A stretch of 64,000 nucleotides of DNA from Eremomyces bilateralis CBS 781.70 (Eukaryota; Ascomycota; Dothideomycetes; Eremomycetales; Eremomycetaceae), in contig NW_022985069.1 of assembly GCF_010015585.1 (NCBI RefSeq), positions 977,528 to 1,041,527 on the forward strand, read 5' to 3'. Below, piece after piece: positions 42,684 through 54,810 of the stretch. The translations under genes were made by a program, and so were the position numbers. The notes under the pieces were generated by a model. The model was not told the origin of the DNA, did no database searches, and saw nothing but the letters and a program-made list of their open reading frames with translations. The stretch's first letter is position 1. Every line of letters begins with the position of its first letter.

Positions 42684-44502
42684 TCAAGCAGTCCCATCTA
42701 GTTCAAGTTTTCCTGCAGTTGGGTCCATATCCACTCGCTCGTGGACCTCTATCTCAGTGTTGACGTCGCCATTGGTTCTCTCCTGCTCCGAAATCTTGAC
42801 AACAAGATCAAACGCCTTCCGCATATGCTTCTCTGAGCCAAGTTCATTGCCATTTACCACCCGGATGGCATACACATCTCCCAGCTTCGTGCTCGTCAAG
42901 AAGAGCTCTCCACTCGCATTGATTGCTTCGTAGACTGCTTCAGTGACCGTGTTTGCGGCCTCCTGGTCCGTTGCGCCCTTGGGGTCCCGAGGTTTAACTG
43001 TGAAGACGACCAAGCCGAAATTGGCGGCCGTGACGATTTCGAACAAGTCAGATCGTTCACGTAGCCAGCCATCAAACTGTTCTCCAAGGCGAATACCTTT
43101 GTGAATGTGTGCTTGGAGGCCAGCGATACCGTACGTGCGGAGGACAATCCAGATCTTGATAGAGCGGAAACGGCGGCCAAGTGGAATCTGCCAGTCGCGG
43201 TAGTCTGTGACTAGGCTGGCATCCGACCATTTGTTGCGCAAAAATGGGGGAGTGATCGAGAGGGATGCCGTCACTTGCTGTGGGTTCTTAATAAACATGA
43301 TACTGGCACATATTAGCCATCTTCGGAGAACAAAAGTGTCATCCCTTACCTTGCATCGAAGTTGGTCAACAGCCATTTGTGCATGTTGAAGTCGAAGCTA
43401 TCAAAATGTTCCACGCCTTTCAAATGATACCGCAGTTCTGGACATATCATCGCTGATCCGGCATATGCTGCATCAACATGAACCCAAATCTCAGGCCAAT
43501 CTTTGAGAACTTCTGCGATCTCTTCGAACCGGTCCACCGCACAAGTGCTTGTAGTGCCTAAACTCACAGTCAGATAGTATGGCACGAGGCCTGCGCTCTT
43601 CGTATGTTCCAAAGCCGCTTTTAGGTCCGCCCCAGTCATCGCGAAATCATTATTGCGGCTGACAGGAACGCTGCGGTATCTTGTTCCAGCGATTCTCGCA
43701 GCTTTAGCGGTTGCAGAGTGTGCACATTCGCTCCCCAACGCAACCAGCTTGCTTCGGATGTCTCCAAGCTTGTCCTCCCGAGCCTCTTCTGCAGCCCAAT
43801 CCTCGTCAGTGCGAGGATCCATTCCTCCCGGGGGCTCGCCGGCCCGTTGGCGAAGGATCCTCTCCCTAGCGGTGACGAGAGCAATAACCACGGCTTCACT
43901 GGCACTGCCTTGAATGACGCCGCCGCCACCACCGGAGCTAAGGAAGCACTCCGGCATACCGAGCGCCTGTCCCACCCAGTCCATCATGACCGTTTCGAGC
44001 TCTGTGATGGCGGGACTGGCAATCCAGGAGAATGCTGGAGCGCTGAAAGCTGCCGAGTACAGCTCACCGAGCATTCCTGGATAGGAGCTGTTCGCTGGGA
44101 AGAATGCCATGAAGCTTGGGGATTGCCAATGAGTAAGGCCCGGCACGATCTTGGACGCGATGTCTGGTTGAATAGCGTCCCATTTCTCCGGCTCTTGTGG
44201 TGCAGAATCCGGGAGCAATGGGCGCAGATATCCGGGATGTATTGAAGAGTCCGGTAGCGCAGGGCGATCAGAAAGAGACTGACAGTAGCCAATAACTAAG
44301 GGAAGTTTTAACTCATGTCCACATTGTGCAGATACGAAGATGCCTCATCGAGAGCCGCAGACATGATATGCCATCAAGCTCGTGGAAATAATTCAACGAA
44401 CTCAAACTAAATAGATGACCGACATTGCAACCGAATACAAAAATGTTGCTTACTGTGTTCTATGGCTGCATGTGCCGCCTCTCGAAACTCGTTTGCATCC
44501 AT
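42684..44502 (-). CDS. group II PLP-dependent (aromatic amino acid type) decarboxylase
   Basis: The body is two exons: the main exon ends at 43350 and continues at 43302 after a 47-base intron, running to 42684. Family hallmarks: P-G-L-T-H-W-Q-S-P-S-F-M-A-F-F-P-A-N, S-S-G-G-G-G-G-V-I-Q-G-S-A-S-E-A, V-H-V-D-A-A-Y-A-G-S, and F-N-M-H-K-W-L-L-T-N-F-D with the PLP lysine, then L-R-T-Y-G-I-A-G-L-Q. The likely start is ATG 44502 (M-D-A-N-E-F-R-E-A-A). The link from there to the P-G-Y-L-R-P-L-L block near 44230 passes an intron whose acceptor I could not fix (candidate GAG at about 44355). It decarboxylates an aromatic L-amino acid; Tyr, DOPA and Trp cannot be told apart. Confidence 0.88.
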
Positions 44503-45423
44503 CTTTTCCTCTCCAATTGATAAAATGCCAGGCCTTAAAAGATGCAACTCTATTCAAATCACAGTAGGACCTTCTAATTATCAGCGAATACGTGCCGATA
44601 AGGAGCCATGCGACTAACACAGATTTCGTCTAACATGCATACAGGTACGAATGCTACTGATTGGGTTACGTACGTACCATAATTAGTTATTGATATTCCA
44701 GCGTCAGTTCTTACGACAGAGAAATTTTGGGAAAGGTTCCGCTTGAGTTGGATCAGGCGAGATCGGGACGGATGCGAGCGGAAATGCTCCGCTCGGCAAA
44801 TATTTTCGGCATCCATTCCGCGTCAGGATCGCTCTCGAACAACCTTCAAATGAAGCAAGAGCATCTATTAAGATGAGAGAATGCCCGTACCCATTCAGAA
44901 GAACTACTCGGACATACGAAGCAAGGAAGAAAATAACGACGCCCCCTGATATCCATATGCCCAGCCCGCCCAGTCTGCTCATTAATCTGATCAATTGGGG
45001 TACACCAGTCATATCCTTTCATGGAGTTCTTTTGCCATATTATGACCTTAGGACTCAGTCCAGTCCATCACTATCAATTTTTCCCTACAAAGAAAGAAAG
45101 CAACCGAGGAGAAATTCCTATCCGCCATGGGTGACTGGGCAGTTGGAAGTCAATTGCTACCCCGCAAACCGCATGGATTGGGTTCGATCCACGAGGACAG
45201 GAGGACAAGGGTTGAGCTCTTTCCTGTCCAATTGAAACTGCAAGATGATAGAATGAATGTACGAGAAGCGGTACGAGAAACCTGTACGAGAGCGACGAGC
45301 GGAGTAAATGGTAAGTAGGATGCTGGTATTTATAAGATTGAGTCCCTGGTTGTGTGTATACTGCCCGTTAGGACTCTTTCGCTGCTGTTCAAAAGATATC
45401 AGATATCTCCAGAAACCGTAACC
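44503..45423. promoter_or_regulatory. divergent intergenic region, decarboxylase and dioxygenase
   Basis: About 920 bases between two divergent starts. No CCG-N-CGG copy was seen, which argues against control by the 11-13 kb regulator. Confidence 0.35.
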
Positions 45424-46688
45424 ATGTCCACCGTTTCGTTGTCCGAACTGGGACGATATCAGTCCATTCCTGAGACGAAGGTCGACCTACCCTATGCAGA
45501 CCTCATCACACTGGACCTATCAAAGTTTGACCAACCTGGAGGGAAAGAAGCTCTAGCGCAGCAACTCCACCATGCCATCCATACCGTGGGATTCTTCTAC
45601 CTCAAGAATTTCGGACTCAGTGACGAAGAGGTAGAAAGGCAATTTGACCTTGCCATTGACCTCTTCTCCCTTCCTCTGGACGAGAAGCTAAAGTACCCGA
45701 TCACGAACGAGTTGAAGGGTGGGCCGTTGGGATATAAGCCCCGAGGCGTGAGGAAAGGCGCGCATGGATTGATGGACAACAGCGAGATCTATGACGATCC
45801 GAAATATATCGACTTCTTCGAGCCGCGAGGGCGACCCGAGCCGTTTCAGCAAGCGAAGGTCGACACGGAGAAGTTCTGCAGACATATCCATGAACACATG
45901 CTCAAGCGGCTGCTGATCCTCGTCGCCATCATCATGGAGCTGGAGGATGAGGAGGCGTTATGGAAGATCCACGATTACTCCAAGGTTTCGAACTGCCACA
46001 TGAGGTACATGGTGCAGCATCCTCGGACGCCGGAGGAAATCGAGATCATGAGGGCGAAGGGGGGGGAAGAGGTGATATATGGACACACGGACTTTGGCAC
46101 GTTCACGTTTCTGTTTCGGCAGCCGATCGCTGGGTTGCAGGTTCGTTTGGAAGAGGAGAAAGAGTGGCGATGGGTGAAGCCGGTGGATGGTGCGTGCGTC
46201 GTCAATGTTGCGGTAAGTGTCAACTCGTCAGCCAATGCAAGGATCGAAGTAAATGCTAACTGCATTGGATTGGTTGTCTGCAGGATACATTGAGTTTCCT
46301 GACAGGGGGGTATCTGAAGAGCTCTATTCACCGGGTGGTACTGCCTCAGGAAGACCAACGGCACCTTCCACGCGTCGGCGTGATATACTTTTCGAGGCCA
46401 GGTATGACAGAATGCCCCTGAGCAATTCTGAGTTCTTGAGCTCACTCTGCACCTTCTAATGCATAACTGACAAGTGCTGCAGAGGAAGAGACGCTGTTAA
46501 AGCCTGTGGATTCGCCTGTCATCCGTCGCGTAGGCAACAAGTCCGTATTGCCACCGAATAACGCTCTCACATCAGCGGAATGGGTTCAGGCGCGGTATGC
46601 CAATATCCCTGCAAACTATGCACGAGGTCTCAGCGGCAGTGACAAGACGCGTCTGGTGAAGAACGTCGAAGTCAGGACTTATGCGTAA
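45424..46688 (+). CDS. 2-oxoglutarate/Fe(II) dioxygenase (isopenicillin-N-synthase-like)
   Basis: Exons 45424-46212, 46284-46401 and 46483-46688 (introns 71 and 81 bases) give 370 residues. The start is the ATG in ACCATGTCC. The DIOX_N part has H-T-V-G-F-F-Y-L-K-N-F-G-L. The jelly-roll core has Y-G-H-T-D-F-G-T-F-T-F-L-F for the His and Asp iron ligands and L-K-S-S-I-H-R-V-V for the distal His; R-V-G-V-I-Y-F-S-R-P supplies the 2OG-binding end. The reaction is oxidation by O2 with 2-oxoglutarate, substrate unknown. A dioxygenase of this kind (HxnY) belongs to the A. nidulans nicotinate pathway, but this gene is 14 kb outside the cluster described here. Confidence 0.93.
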
Positions 46689-46906
46689 CTTAGTCAGACC
46701 ATCAAAAGTAGCCATTACCTGATGATAGCAATGACTACTCATAGTTGCTTTGGCTTGCTCCAGATACAAGCACAGTGGTCTTGGGTTGGCTTTGGCTGCC
46801 GGAGTAGTTCCACACAGAGCAGTGTGCTATGGGAATAGCGCAACTAGGCGGGTGTTGGTGGTTCCCAGGACCACAACAACATAGACGCCATGTGTCCCGT
46901 AGTCGC

Positions 46907-47847
46907 TCATAGATAGTCCTTCTTGCGGCTCGTCCGGGTGAACTGGTTCAAATGCCATTCGACGTCGCCATCCTTGTTCTCCAGCGTGCCTCCTCGGATC
47001 TCGAACAGTCGCATGGTCATCCGTGGTCCAACTTCCGCCAGTTCGACATTCATGTAGCCGGTTTTGACGAAGACATGATGCCGCACCTCAACGCTGTCTT
47101 CAACATTCTTGAACGTCACGACTCGGTTGCCGACTTTGCTAGCGCCCTCCCGTGGAGGAAAGAGGTGCTTCAAAATTTGAACAATGCGCTGGCCAAGCCT
47201 TGTAGTGAACCCTTCGAAGATCAGGTGCGGATAGCTTTCGCTGACCGTCCCGGCCGCGCTGTTTGGAATATCTGCTCGGAGAACCACATTGTGCAAACTG
47301 AAGCTCGCTGTCGGACCATGGGGGAAGTGGCTGATCGTGAGTGCCGTTGGCGTGCCTCGATGTTCGTGGAGAAGGATTACGTCGCTCAAGCCAGCGGCGT
47401 TGGCGCTGCTCACAAGGTTTGGCAACACCAGGTTACCTCGATTGAGTCGGATGGATGTCGGTAGTAAAAGTCGAACCTCTTTCGCAAACGTGCTAAGCCG
47501 GCTGCTTGGATCTCGACTGGTTGTAACCAAGACGCGTGGGTCAACTATGCCACTCAGTTGGGCATACTCGTCATCCAAGGCGAGCTCATCGTCGGCAGTG
47601 CGCTCCGCTCTCGTCTCATCGTATGCATAATCGGCGCGTAGAGTCTTGTCGTTCAGTATCGTCTGATCGAGGGGTTTCCCAGATGCTATGGAAGCCTTAA
47701 GTTTCGACCGTTTGTCTGCTACCTCGGCGTCGCGCAGAACGAGGGCCCGTCGATAGAGGTAATCCCGCCGTTCTCGAGCTTGTCTGCGCTATAGGTCTAA
47801 TTAGAACGAACTGGAACCCAAGGATATGGTAATAGACTTACAATCAT
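46907..47847 (-). CDS. IMP4: U3 snoRNP protein Imp4 (Brix domain)
   Basis: A six-base first exon (ATG ATT, 47847-47842), a 53-base intron and exon 47788-46907 give 295 residues, as in yeast Imp4 (290). The N-terminus R-R-Q-A-R-E-R-R-D-Y-L-Y-R-R and the D-D-E-Y-A-Q-L-S-G-I-V-D-P-R-V-L-V-T-T-S-R-D-P-S-S-R-L block are typical. The Brix domain extends to F-E-I-R-G-G-T-L, with W-H-L-N-Q-F-T-R-T-S-R-K-K at the end. It acts in the nucleolar small-subunit processome in 18S rRNA maturation. It shares a 559-base divergent promoter with UPF1. Confidence 0.96.
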
Positions 47848-48406
47848 GTTTCCTGTATTATGCGATAGAATCTCTGGGCACTATCGTGTTATAACGGCTT
47901 TGACCCTCCGCATTTATATCAAGCAGTTCTAAAATTTCCGCAAACTTTCTTCAAGGTGGATCATCTTCACGTGAGCACAGTTCTTCTCCTGTGGCGCTAT
48001 TGTGGCGCTCCTGTGGCGCATGTAAATGTTGACAAGGATTTCCCGCAGTGAAACTGCTCAGTTAAATGATGAATGCGACATCTTCTCTTCTTTTTGCCCT
48101 TCTGTCCTGTCTTGATAATTGCAATTTCGGTCTCCACGATTGATTTGCAGTTTAACACCAGACGCAAGGCGGCTTATGTGCCCTGATTTGTTTCTATATC
48201 CACCCCTCATCACAGTAGAACAGATCCCTGCAGTGCCTCTGTCGCCGCTCTGAGTAATCTTCAACCGCAATCCTGTAAGGTACCTGAGCCTCACGCACTA
48301 CTCATCAACCGCAGAGGCGGTGCTGGAATTCCCTCGATGATCCTTTGAGCCGTTTGTTTCCCCACTCAAGCCCAGAATCTCCAGGCTTCGACTCAAATCT
48401 TCAGCC
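47848..48406. promoter_or_regulatory. shared divergent promoter, IMP4 and UPF1, with a phased triple repeat
   Basis: 559 bases. TGTGGCGC occurs three times at 47990, 48001 and 48012, exactly 11 bases apart, placing the copies on the same face of the helix. Confidence 0.55.
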
Positions 48407-51400
48407 ATGGAGAGCGCTTTCAAACATATGGGCAACCACCTGGTCTCCGACTCGGCCGACACGATCAATGCTGGCGAAGACGAGAGCCTTTTTGATGGAA
48501 ATCTGGGGCGTGCTCCCCTAGGAACCGGTCCCCGCCGCCGAAACCATGGCGATGACGATGACGAGACCGAGGTGTTTGACGACGAGGACCTCGAAAGCAT
48601 GGCAAGCATGACGGTGGATGAAGCGAATGGCAAGAAGGCTATGAAAGCGGAAGAAGAGGTTGAGTCGCCTCCGCATGCCTGCGCGTAAGTTGGAGTATGG
48701 TGAACACGCGGAATTCCGAGTGGCTGACTGTGTCCCACTAGGTATTGCGGCATCCATAACCCAAGCTGTGTCGTGAAATGCCTTACTTGCGGAAAGTGGT
48801 TTTGCAGTGCTCGCGGCAACACGTCGTCCTCACACATTGTGAATCATCTAGTCCGAGCGCGTCACAAGGAAGTCCAACTCCATCCGAACCACACTTCTCT
48901 TGGTGACACCATTCTCGAATGCTACAACTGTGGAACGAAGAACGTCTTTCTCCTCGGGTTTATTCCTGCAAAGTCTGATACCGTCGTGGTCCTCCTCTGC
49001 CGCCAGCCATGTGCGTCCGCTCACTCGGCCAAGGATATGAACTGGGACATTGCACGATGGCAGCCACTCATCGAAGACCGGTCGTTCCTGGAATGGCTAC
49101 TTCCCCTGCCATCCGATCAAGAACAGCTACGAGCGCGCCACCTGAGCCCGCAAATGTATGTGAAGCTGGAGGAGCTATGGAAGGACAACGCGAATGCCAC
49201 GATAAAGGATCTTGAGAAGGGTGCCATGGTCGACGATGAACCCGCGCCGGTCCTCCTTCGATACGACGATGCCTATCAATACCAAAACGTGTTTGGACCT
49301 TTGGTCAAGATTGAAGCGGACTATGACAGGAAACTAAAGGAGGCTCAGTCTCAGGATAACTTGATCGTCCGCTGGGATTACGGTCTCAACAACAAGCACT
49401 TGGCTAGCTTTGTCCTCCCCAAGCTCGAACTTGGCGACGTTAAGTTGGCTGTCGGTGATGAAATGCGATTGCGTTATACTGGCGAACTTCGACCTCACTG
49501 GGAAGGTGTGGGATATGTCATCAAGATTCCGAACAACCAGTCCGACGAGGTCACTATCGAACTGCGAGCTAAAGGCGATCATAAGTCGGTTCCCACAGAG
49601 TGTACGCACAACTTCACTGCGGATTATGTATGGAAGGCGACTTCATTCGATCGCATGCAACACGCCATGAAGACATTCGCGGTGGACGAGATGAGTGTTT
49701 CAGGCTACATTTTCCATCGTCTGCTTGGCCACGAAGTTGCAGCCGCACCTATGAAAACCCAGCTGCCCCGGAAATTCAGCGTTCCAGGCCTCCCCGAGCT
49801 GAATGGAAGTCAGATCAATGCGGTAAAAAGCGTGCTTCAGAAGCCGTTGAGCTTGATTCAGGGGCCGCCGGGTACGGGCAAGACTGTCACGTCAGCAACC
49901 GTTATCTACCACCTGGCCAAGATGACGTCCGGACAGGTTCTCGTTTGCGCGCCGTCCAACGTCGCCGTGGATCAGCTTTGCGAGCGCATCCACATCACCG
50001 GACTGAAAGTTGTTCGGGTTACTGCGAAATCGAGAGAAGACGTCGAATCCTCTGTTGGCTTCCTCTCGCTCCACGAACAAGTGCGAATGAACGATACGAA
50101 CGTCGAACTCAATAAGCTCAATCAATTGAAGAACGAGTTGGGCGAGCTGTCAAGCCAAGACGAAAAGAAATTCAAGCAGCTCACTCGCGCTGCGGAGCGA
50201 GAAATCTTGAACAGTGCCGATGTCATCTGCTGCACTTGTGTTGGTGCTGGAGATCCTCGACTCGCGAAGTTTAAGTTCCGAACCGTGCTCATCGACGAGT
50301 CGACCCAAGCCGCTGAGCCTGAGTGCATGATTCCTCTTGTCTTAGGATGCAAGCAGGTGGTCCTTGTTGGAGATCACCAGCAGTTGGGCCCTGTCATCAT
50401 GAACAAGAAAGCTGCCAAAGCCGGCCTCAACCAATCTTTGTTTGAGCGTCTTGTCATTCTCGGATGCGCCCCGATTCGCCTCCAGGTCCAGTACCGTATG
50501 CATCCGTGTCTGTCGGAGTTCCCTTCCAACATGTTTTACGAGGGTTCTCTGCAGAATGGTGTGACAATGCAGCAGCGACTTCGACGTGATGTCGATTTCC
50601 CCTGGCCCGTTGCCGATGCGCCGATGATGTTCTGGTCCAACCTTGGGAATGAGGAGATCTCAGCATCAGGTACCTCGTACTTGAATCGTACTGAAGCGTC
50701 GAATGTCGAAAAGATCATTACCCGCTTCTTCAAGGCTGGTGTCCAGCCGGCCGACATTGGTGTCATCACTCCATACGAAGGACAGCGCAGCTACATCGTC
50801 AGCTCGATGCAGGCGAATGGCACGTTCAAGAAGGAGAACTACAAAGAAGTTGAAGTTGCATCCGTCGACGCTTTCCAGGGTCGTGAGAAAGACTTTGTTG
50901 TTTTGTCTTGCGTCCGCTCCAACGACCACCAAGGCATTGGATTTTTGTCGGATCCCCGCCGTCTGAATGTCGCCCTCACCCGAGCGAAATATGGCCTGGT
51001 GATCCTTGGTAACCCCAAGGTGTTGTCGAAGCATCCTCTGTGGCATTTCCTCCTGCTTCACTTCAAAGAGCGCAACTGTCTCGTGGAAGGGCCTCTGTCC
51101 AACCTTCAGATCTCTCTTCTTCAATTCAGTCGCCCGAAGCAGACCTACCGTGGCCCACAACGCTATCAAATGGCATACCAGAACGCCGCCTCTCACTTCG
51201 CCGGCCGTGGACACGCTCCTGCTCAAAACGGTAAACCCGCCCGCGAATACGATGCAGCGAGCAGCATTGTCGGCTACATCCCCGATGATGTCTCGTCCGT
51301 CCACTCATCTGCACTGGGCGGTGTTGGTATCGGCAATCACAACGCCAACTTCCCACCCATGTTCCAGAACTTCACAGAGTCCTGGCCTACACTCCCCGCC

Positions 51401-51733
51401 ACGGCCCGCGGTGTCCCTGGGAAGAAGGTCAATGGTCCCATTGCTCCAGGCAGCATCGCAGGCGACAGCGTTGCCGCTAGCGAGCTTACGGATGTGACAA
51501 CAAGTATGCTGGACGGAAAGCAGGGCGGCGTGTCGCTCACCGGGTTGAGTCTCCATGACTCCGGAAAGACACAGTCGCTTAGCCAGAGCGATCGTCTGAA
51601 GCGTTACGTTGAGGCGAGCGCTCGTCCTGACGGGGGGCGTGGCCTGGGTCGTGGGTTGCCGAATGACGAAGACGAGATTCGGAGCCTCAGTAGCGCCTTT
51701 GCGTCCCAAATCGGTGTCAACTCATATGATTGA
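48407..51733 (+). CDS. UPF1: UPF1/NAM7 RNA helicase of nonsense-mediated decay
   Basis: Exons 48407-48684 and 48742-51733 (57-base intron) give 1089 residues. An acidic N-terminus is followed by the Cys/His-rich UPF2-binding domain (about 90-245: [19 protein letters not shown]). The SF1 helicase core has G-P-P-G-T-G-K-T near 466, D-E-S-T near 610, [15 protein letters not shown], and [10 protein letters not shown] with [11 protein letters not shown]. The Ser/Gly-rich tail (from about 810) has several SQ/TQ-type and phospho-site-like stretches. It recognises premature stop codons with UPF2/UPF3 in the cytoplasm. Confidence 0.97.
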
Positions 51734-52347
51734 TTGACCTTCGTGGATCATGGGAACAACTTGATTTGTGAGGGATATTCGAGAGCACGCCTCTTCAATG
51801 ACTCAATTCGTCCGGCATGGACCACGAGCCCGTCATTGATGCGATGGTTCCTTGCCAACGACGCTTCGAGTCGCAGCGAGATGTCTCGCCATCGATAAGA
51901 CGCGGGCACTTCGGTCGACGGGGGCGAATGCCATATGGTTGGCTCTCAGAAGAGTCACTCGTGCTGGGCCTTTGCGAAACGCCTAAGCTCGGAGTAGGAT
52001 CGAGAGAGATGGGATTTACGGAGCGCCGGGAGATGTGTGGACTAACAGTACGCCGTCAGGAAAGAAAATACGCCTCCACCAACCTCCTCATTCGTGGACG
52101 CACGGAACTATCAAGCCCTCGGCTTCATCGACGGCGTCCACAATGCTTCGTGACATGGGAATGCAGGCACGGCCACCAACAATCAAGATGTCTAACTAGA
52201 ATGTTTTTTCTCTTTCATTCAGTCTAAGTCTGTACCTATCAGAATCGACAGTCGCTACCTCACGCCTTTCTCTTTGTGTTCACTTTGTCTGGAAATCCAC
52301 TGAAACTCGCGTGATATAATTTCGTGCTCCTAGGACTACTACCTAAG
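51734..52347. other. convergent 3' region after UPF1
   Basis: About 610 bases between convergent genes. An open frame at 51817-52227 has no motif and is not supported. Confidence 0.4.
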
Positions 52348-53006
52348 TCACATTTCCATCCTCAAGAAATTCGCGCACGCATGCGCTTTGTTCGTCGAAT
52401 CGGAAATGACAATGCTCCGGTTACCGACGAACGCAAAGTCTCCGATCGTCGACGAAGTGTAGAAGTCGGAGAACCTATTGCCGTTAGTCTGCCGCGGACC
52501 CATCTATCTAAAAGGCGCTTGACTCACGATTTCGTGCCCGTTCCGGTAGACGTCACCCTCAATGTCCCATATTTCCCACTGAGATCCCCAACCCGGCACG
52601 TCGCCGGGTCATCAGTCTCGCAAACGGGGTCCGCGCCTCGGACATATGGATCGAACACGCCACCAAGGGCATCGCAGCTTGCGCCGACCTTCACCGAGCT
52701 TGTCGCGATATAGTACGCTGACGACAGTAAGCCACACTGCTCATGACACAGTTTCGGGGACGGTGACTTACATAGCGCACCCACGTTTGTCGGCGCCTTG
52801 GTCAGTTTCAGGCTATAAGACAACCCATTCCCAGCGGGGCCGGCAACAATGTCGATGGACCCGGTTACCGTATCGCTCGACAGGCTACCATGGTACATGA
52901 TGTTATCCGCGTTCGTTGTCGTTTTGGCATTTCCCAGCGCGCCGGTCGGTCCGCCATGGCCGAGCACCACGCCCGCAAGGGCAGAGAAGAGGATCGCGCT
53001 GCGCAT
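52348..53006 (-). CDS. secreted Cu/Zn-superoxide-dismutase-like protein lacking metal ligands
   Basis: Exons 53006-52772, 52717-52528 and 52474-52348 (introns 54 and 53) give 183 residues. The start is the ATG at 53006, giving a clean signal peptide (about 1-17); an in-frame ATG at 53126 adds 40 polar residues before it. The fold signals are the order of strands, D-P-Y-V-R-G-A-D-P-V-C, C-R-V-G-D-L-S-G-K-Y-G, and the terminal A-C-A-N-F, as in extracellular fungal SOD-like proteins. The H-x-H copper motif is replaced by Y-Y-I-A-T, and the later Zn/Cu histidines are absent, so dismutase activity is unlikely. It is probably a cell-wall or secreted protein with a structural role. Confidence 0.75.
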
Positions 53007-53704
53007 CTTGGCGAAGATCTCGCGTATCGGGCTGATGTTTCGAGTTAGGTGGGGCTCGGACGATCGGGTTTGTCGATCAGGAACGTGGCGCGAGCCGGAT
53101 TTATATAGGCCAAGGCGGACGGACACATGTCAAGCAATGCACCCTAGAGCTTGATTTAGATTTCGGCGGTTAGAGTGGAAGGCGGGCGAGGCGTTTCTTC
53201 TGCATTGCAAGTCGTGAGGCCCTTGCCGCTGCGATCCGATTGATTCGTCGCATCGTGAGGATAATTAAAAGATGATAATATATGTGTCGACTACTTGGGG
53301 TCCCCCTCAATGCCTCGTTTCAGTGCGATCAGTTGTTGGTCATGGGGCGGGTGGGCAATATATATTGCGAAGTAGCGCCTGGTTCCCGCGAACCAGCCAT
53401 GGGGATAGCAATCTGGGTATATTATTCTAACTCCCGAGAACACTTGTATGTAGGACGTCGGGTCCGGATACATTTAGTGTGGGCAAATCGGAGCAGGTCT
53501 AGACCAGTTTAAGCAGCATTTTAGTTTGGAATGCGCTATTTCGAGGCGGTATCCTTATCGCCAAATCGTCTGCAATGTCTTCATCTCTTTCGCACTCCAA
53601 CATTATTTGGATGCATCCGAGGCATGTTTAGGCCGATTGGATGATTGACTGAGAAGTTGCCATACAGATCGGTCTATCATTAGGTATCTTCTAAACTTCT
53701 AGGT
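53007..53704. other. intergenic, nothing recognised
   Basis: About 700 bases between the SOD-like gene start and the 3' end of the ceramidase gene. It holds no supported gene. Confidence 0.35.
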
Positions 53705-54810
53705 TTAATGTGATAAGTAGAGAGACACTGGCCAGGCGAAGGGTTGCCCACGCTCTTGCTTTGGTTTGTTCTGATCTACGAGTAACTCCACCAGAGCCAT
53801 GAACGAGTACGCGCCCATAGCTGTCAATAGATGCCACCATCCATGGAACTCCAGGAGAAAACTCCACGGCATGCCCCATTGTCGCTTCAAGGACGTCAAC
53901 TGAGAGCAGAATAACCAATCCAGATTCCAGATCGCGTATCCAACCCCGAAGTAGACTGTAAATACCAGATAAGCATCCTGAAGAAAAAGCGATTGGTCTC
54001 AAAAATTGACTTACCTCCACCGAGACGAGCGACTTTCGTGGCCCGCCGCTTCGCTGGATCTCCTTTCTTGAAATTCTTCTGGACCACATTCCTCGTCTTC
54101 CATCCGATGGCTGCGAGCATGCTAGCCCAGAGGAGAGCGTGCCAGAGGAAGTCTTGCTTGATGCTTTGGGTTCCAACGAATCCGATCAAGATCGAGAGGA
54201 GCACTATGCCATTCCGCAAGGCGATGCGGGGCGGCTGGTCGAAGCTAAAGATGCGGTGCAGTACGCACGCAGTCGCAAAGTGCATCGAAAGCTCATCCGC
54301 TACGAAATCATGTTAGGGGTGGTAACCTTAACTGCAATGGTGAGATCCCACCTAGTTCAGCGGGTGCTTTCAGGAGAGTATGATAGGCCGCGCTGCAGAT
54401 ACCGACGTAGGCAAGCCCTACATAGGGCAAGGCGGTCGTGAATGCCTCCGCATAGGTAGAGACGCTGTGAAGCCTGTGGAAGGCATATCCAACTGCAACC
54501 TCGTTAGCTTAATGTAACATATCTGAGGATCGGGATTGTTCACGGTATATTAAGCTTGTCAAGGCATTGATGAATTCGGCGATGTAGACAGTGACGACAT
54601 AATCCTAACAGACTGTTGGTTACTCTTCCTGGTCAATTATCAAATCCGCATGATATACCTCTTCACAGAAGCTATTGTTGGCACATTAGCATAGTAGGCA
54701 GCAGCACTTTGCTGTTAGACTGGAACTACATACTTCAAGGGTGACGTGATGGGCCCCCATACCGGGGCTTCCGATGAGTTGGAGTTGGAATATGGGATCG
54801 AGAACCGCAT
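53705..54810 (-). CDS. alkaline ceramidase (YPC1/YDC1 family)
   Basis: Six exons: 54810-54734, 54671-54659 (13 bases), 54604-54544, 54492-54352, 54299-54015 and 53955-53705, giving 275 residues. Family signals: W-G-P-I-T-S-P-L-N-F-C-E-E-D-Y near 18, Y-I-A-E-F-I-N-A-L-T-S, C-S-A-A-Y-H-T-L-L-K, A-D-E-L-S-M-H-F-A-T, and E-F-H-G-W-W-H-L-L-T with two of the zinc histidines. The protein has about seven membrane helices and cleaves the amide of (phyto/dihydro)ceramide in ER or Golgi. The 13-base microexon encodes the conserved F-C-E-E and is required for the frame. The C-tail is short, without an ER retrieval signal. Confidence 0.9.

Noticed and set aside
51817-52227. Plus-strand frame downstream of UPF1
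   Set aside because: Lies in the probable 3' UTR and convergent spacer, without motif or conserved start.
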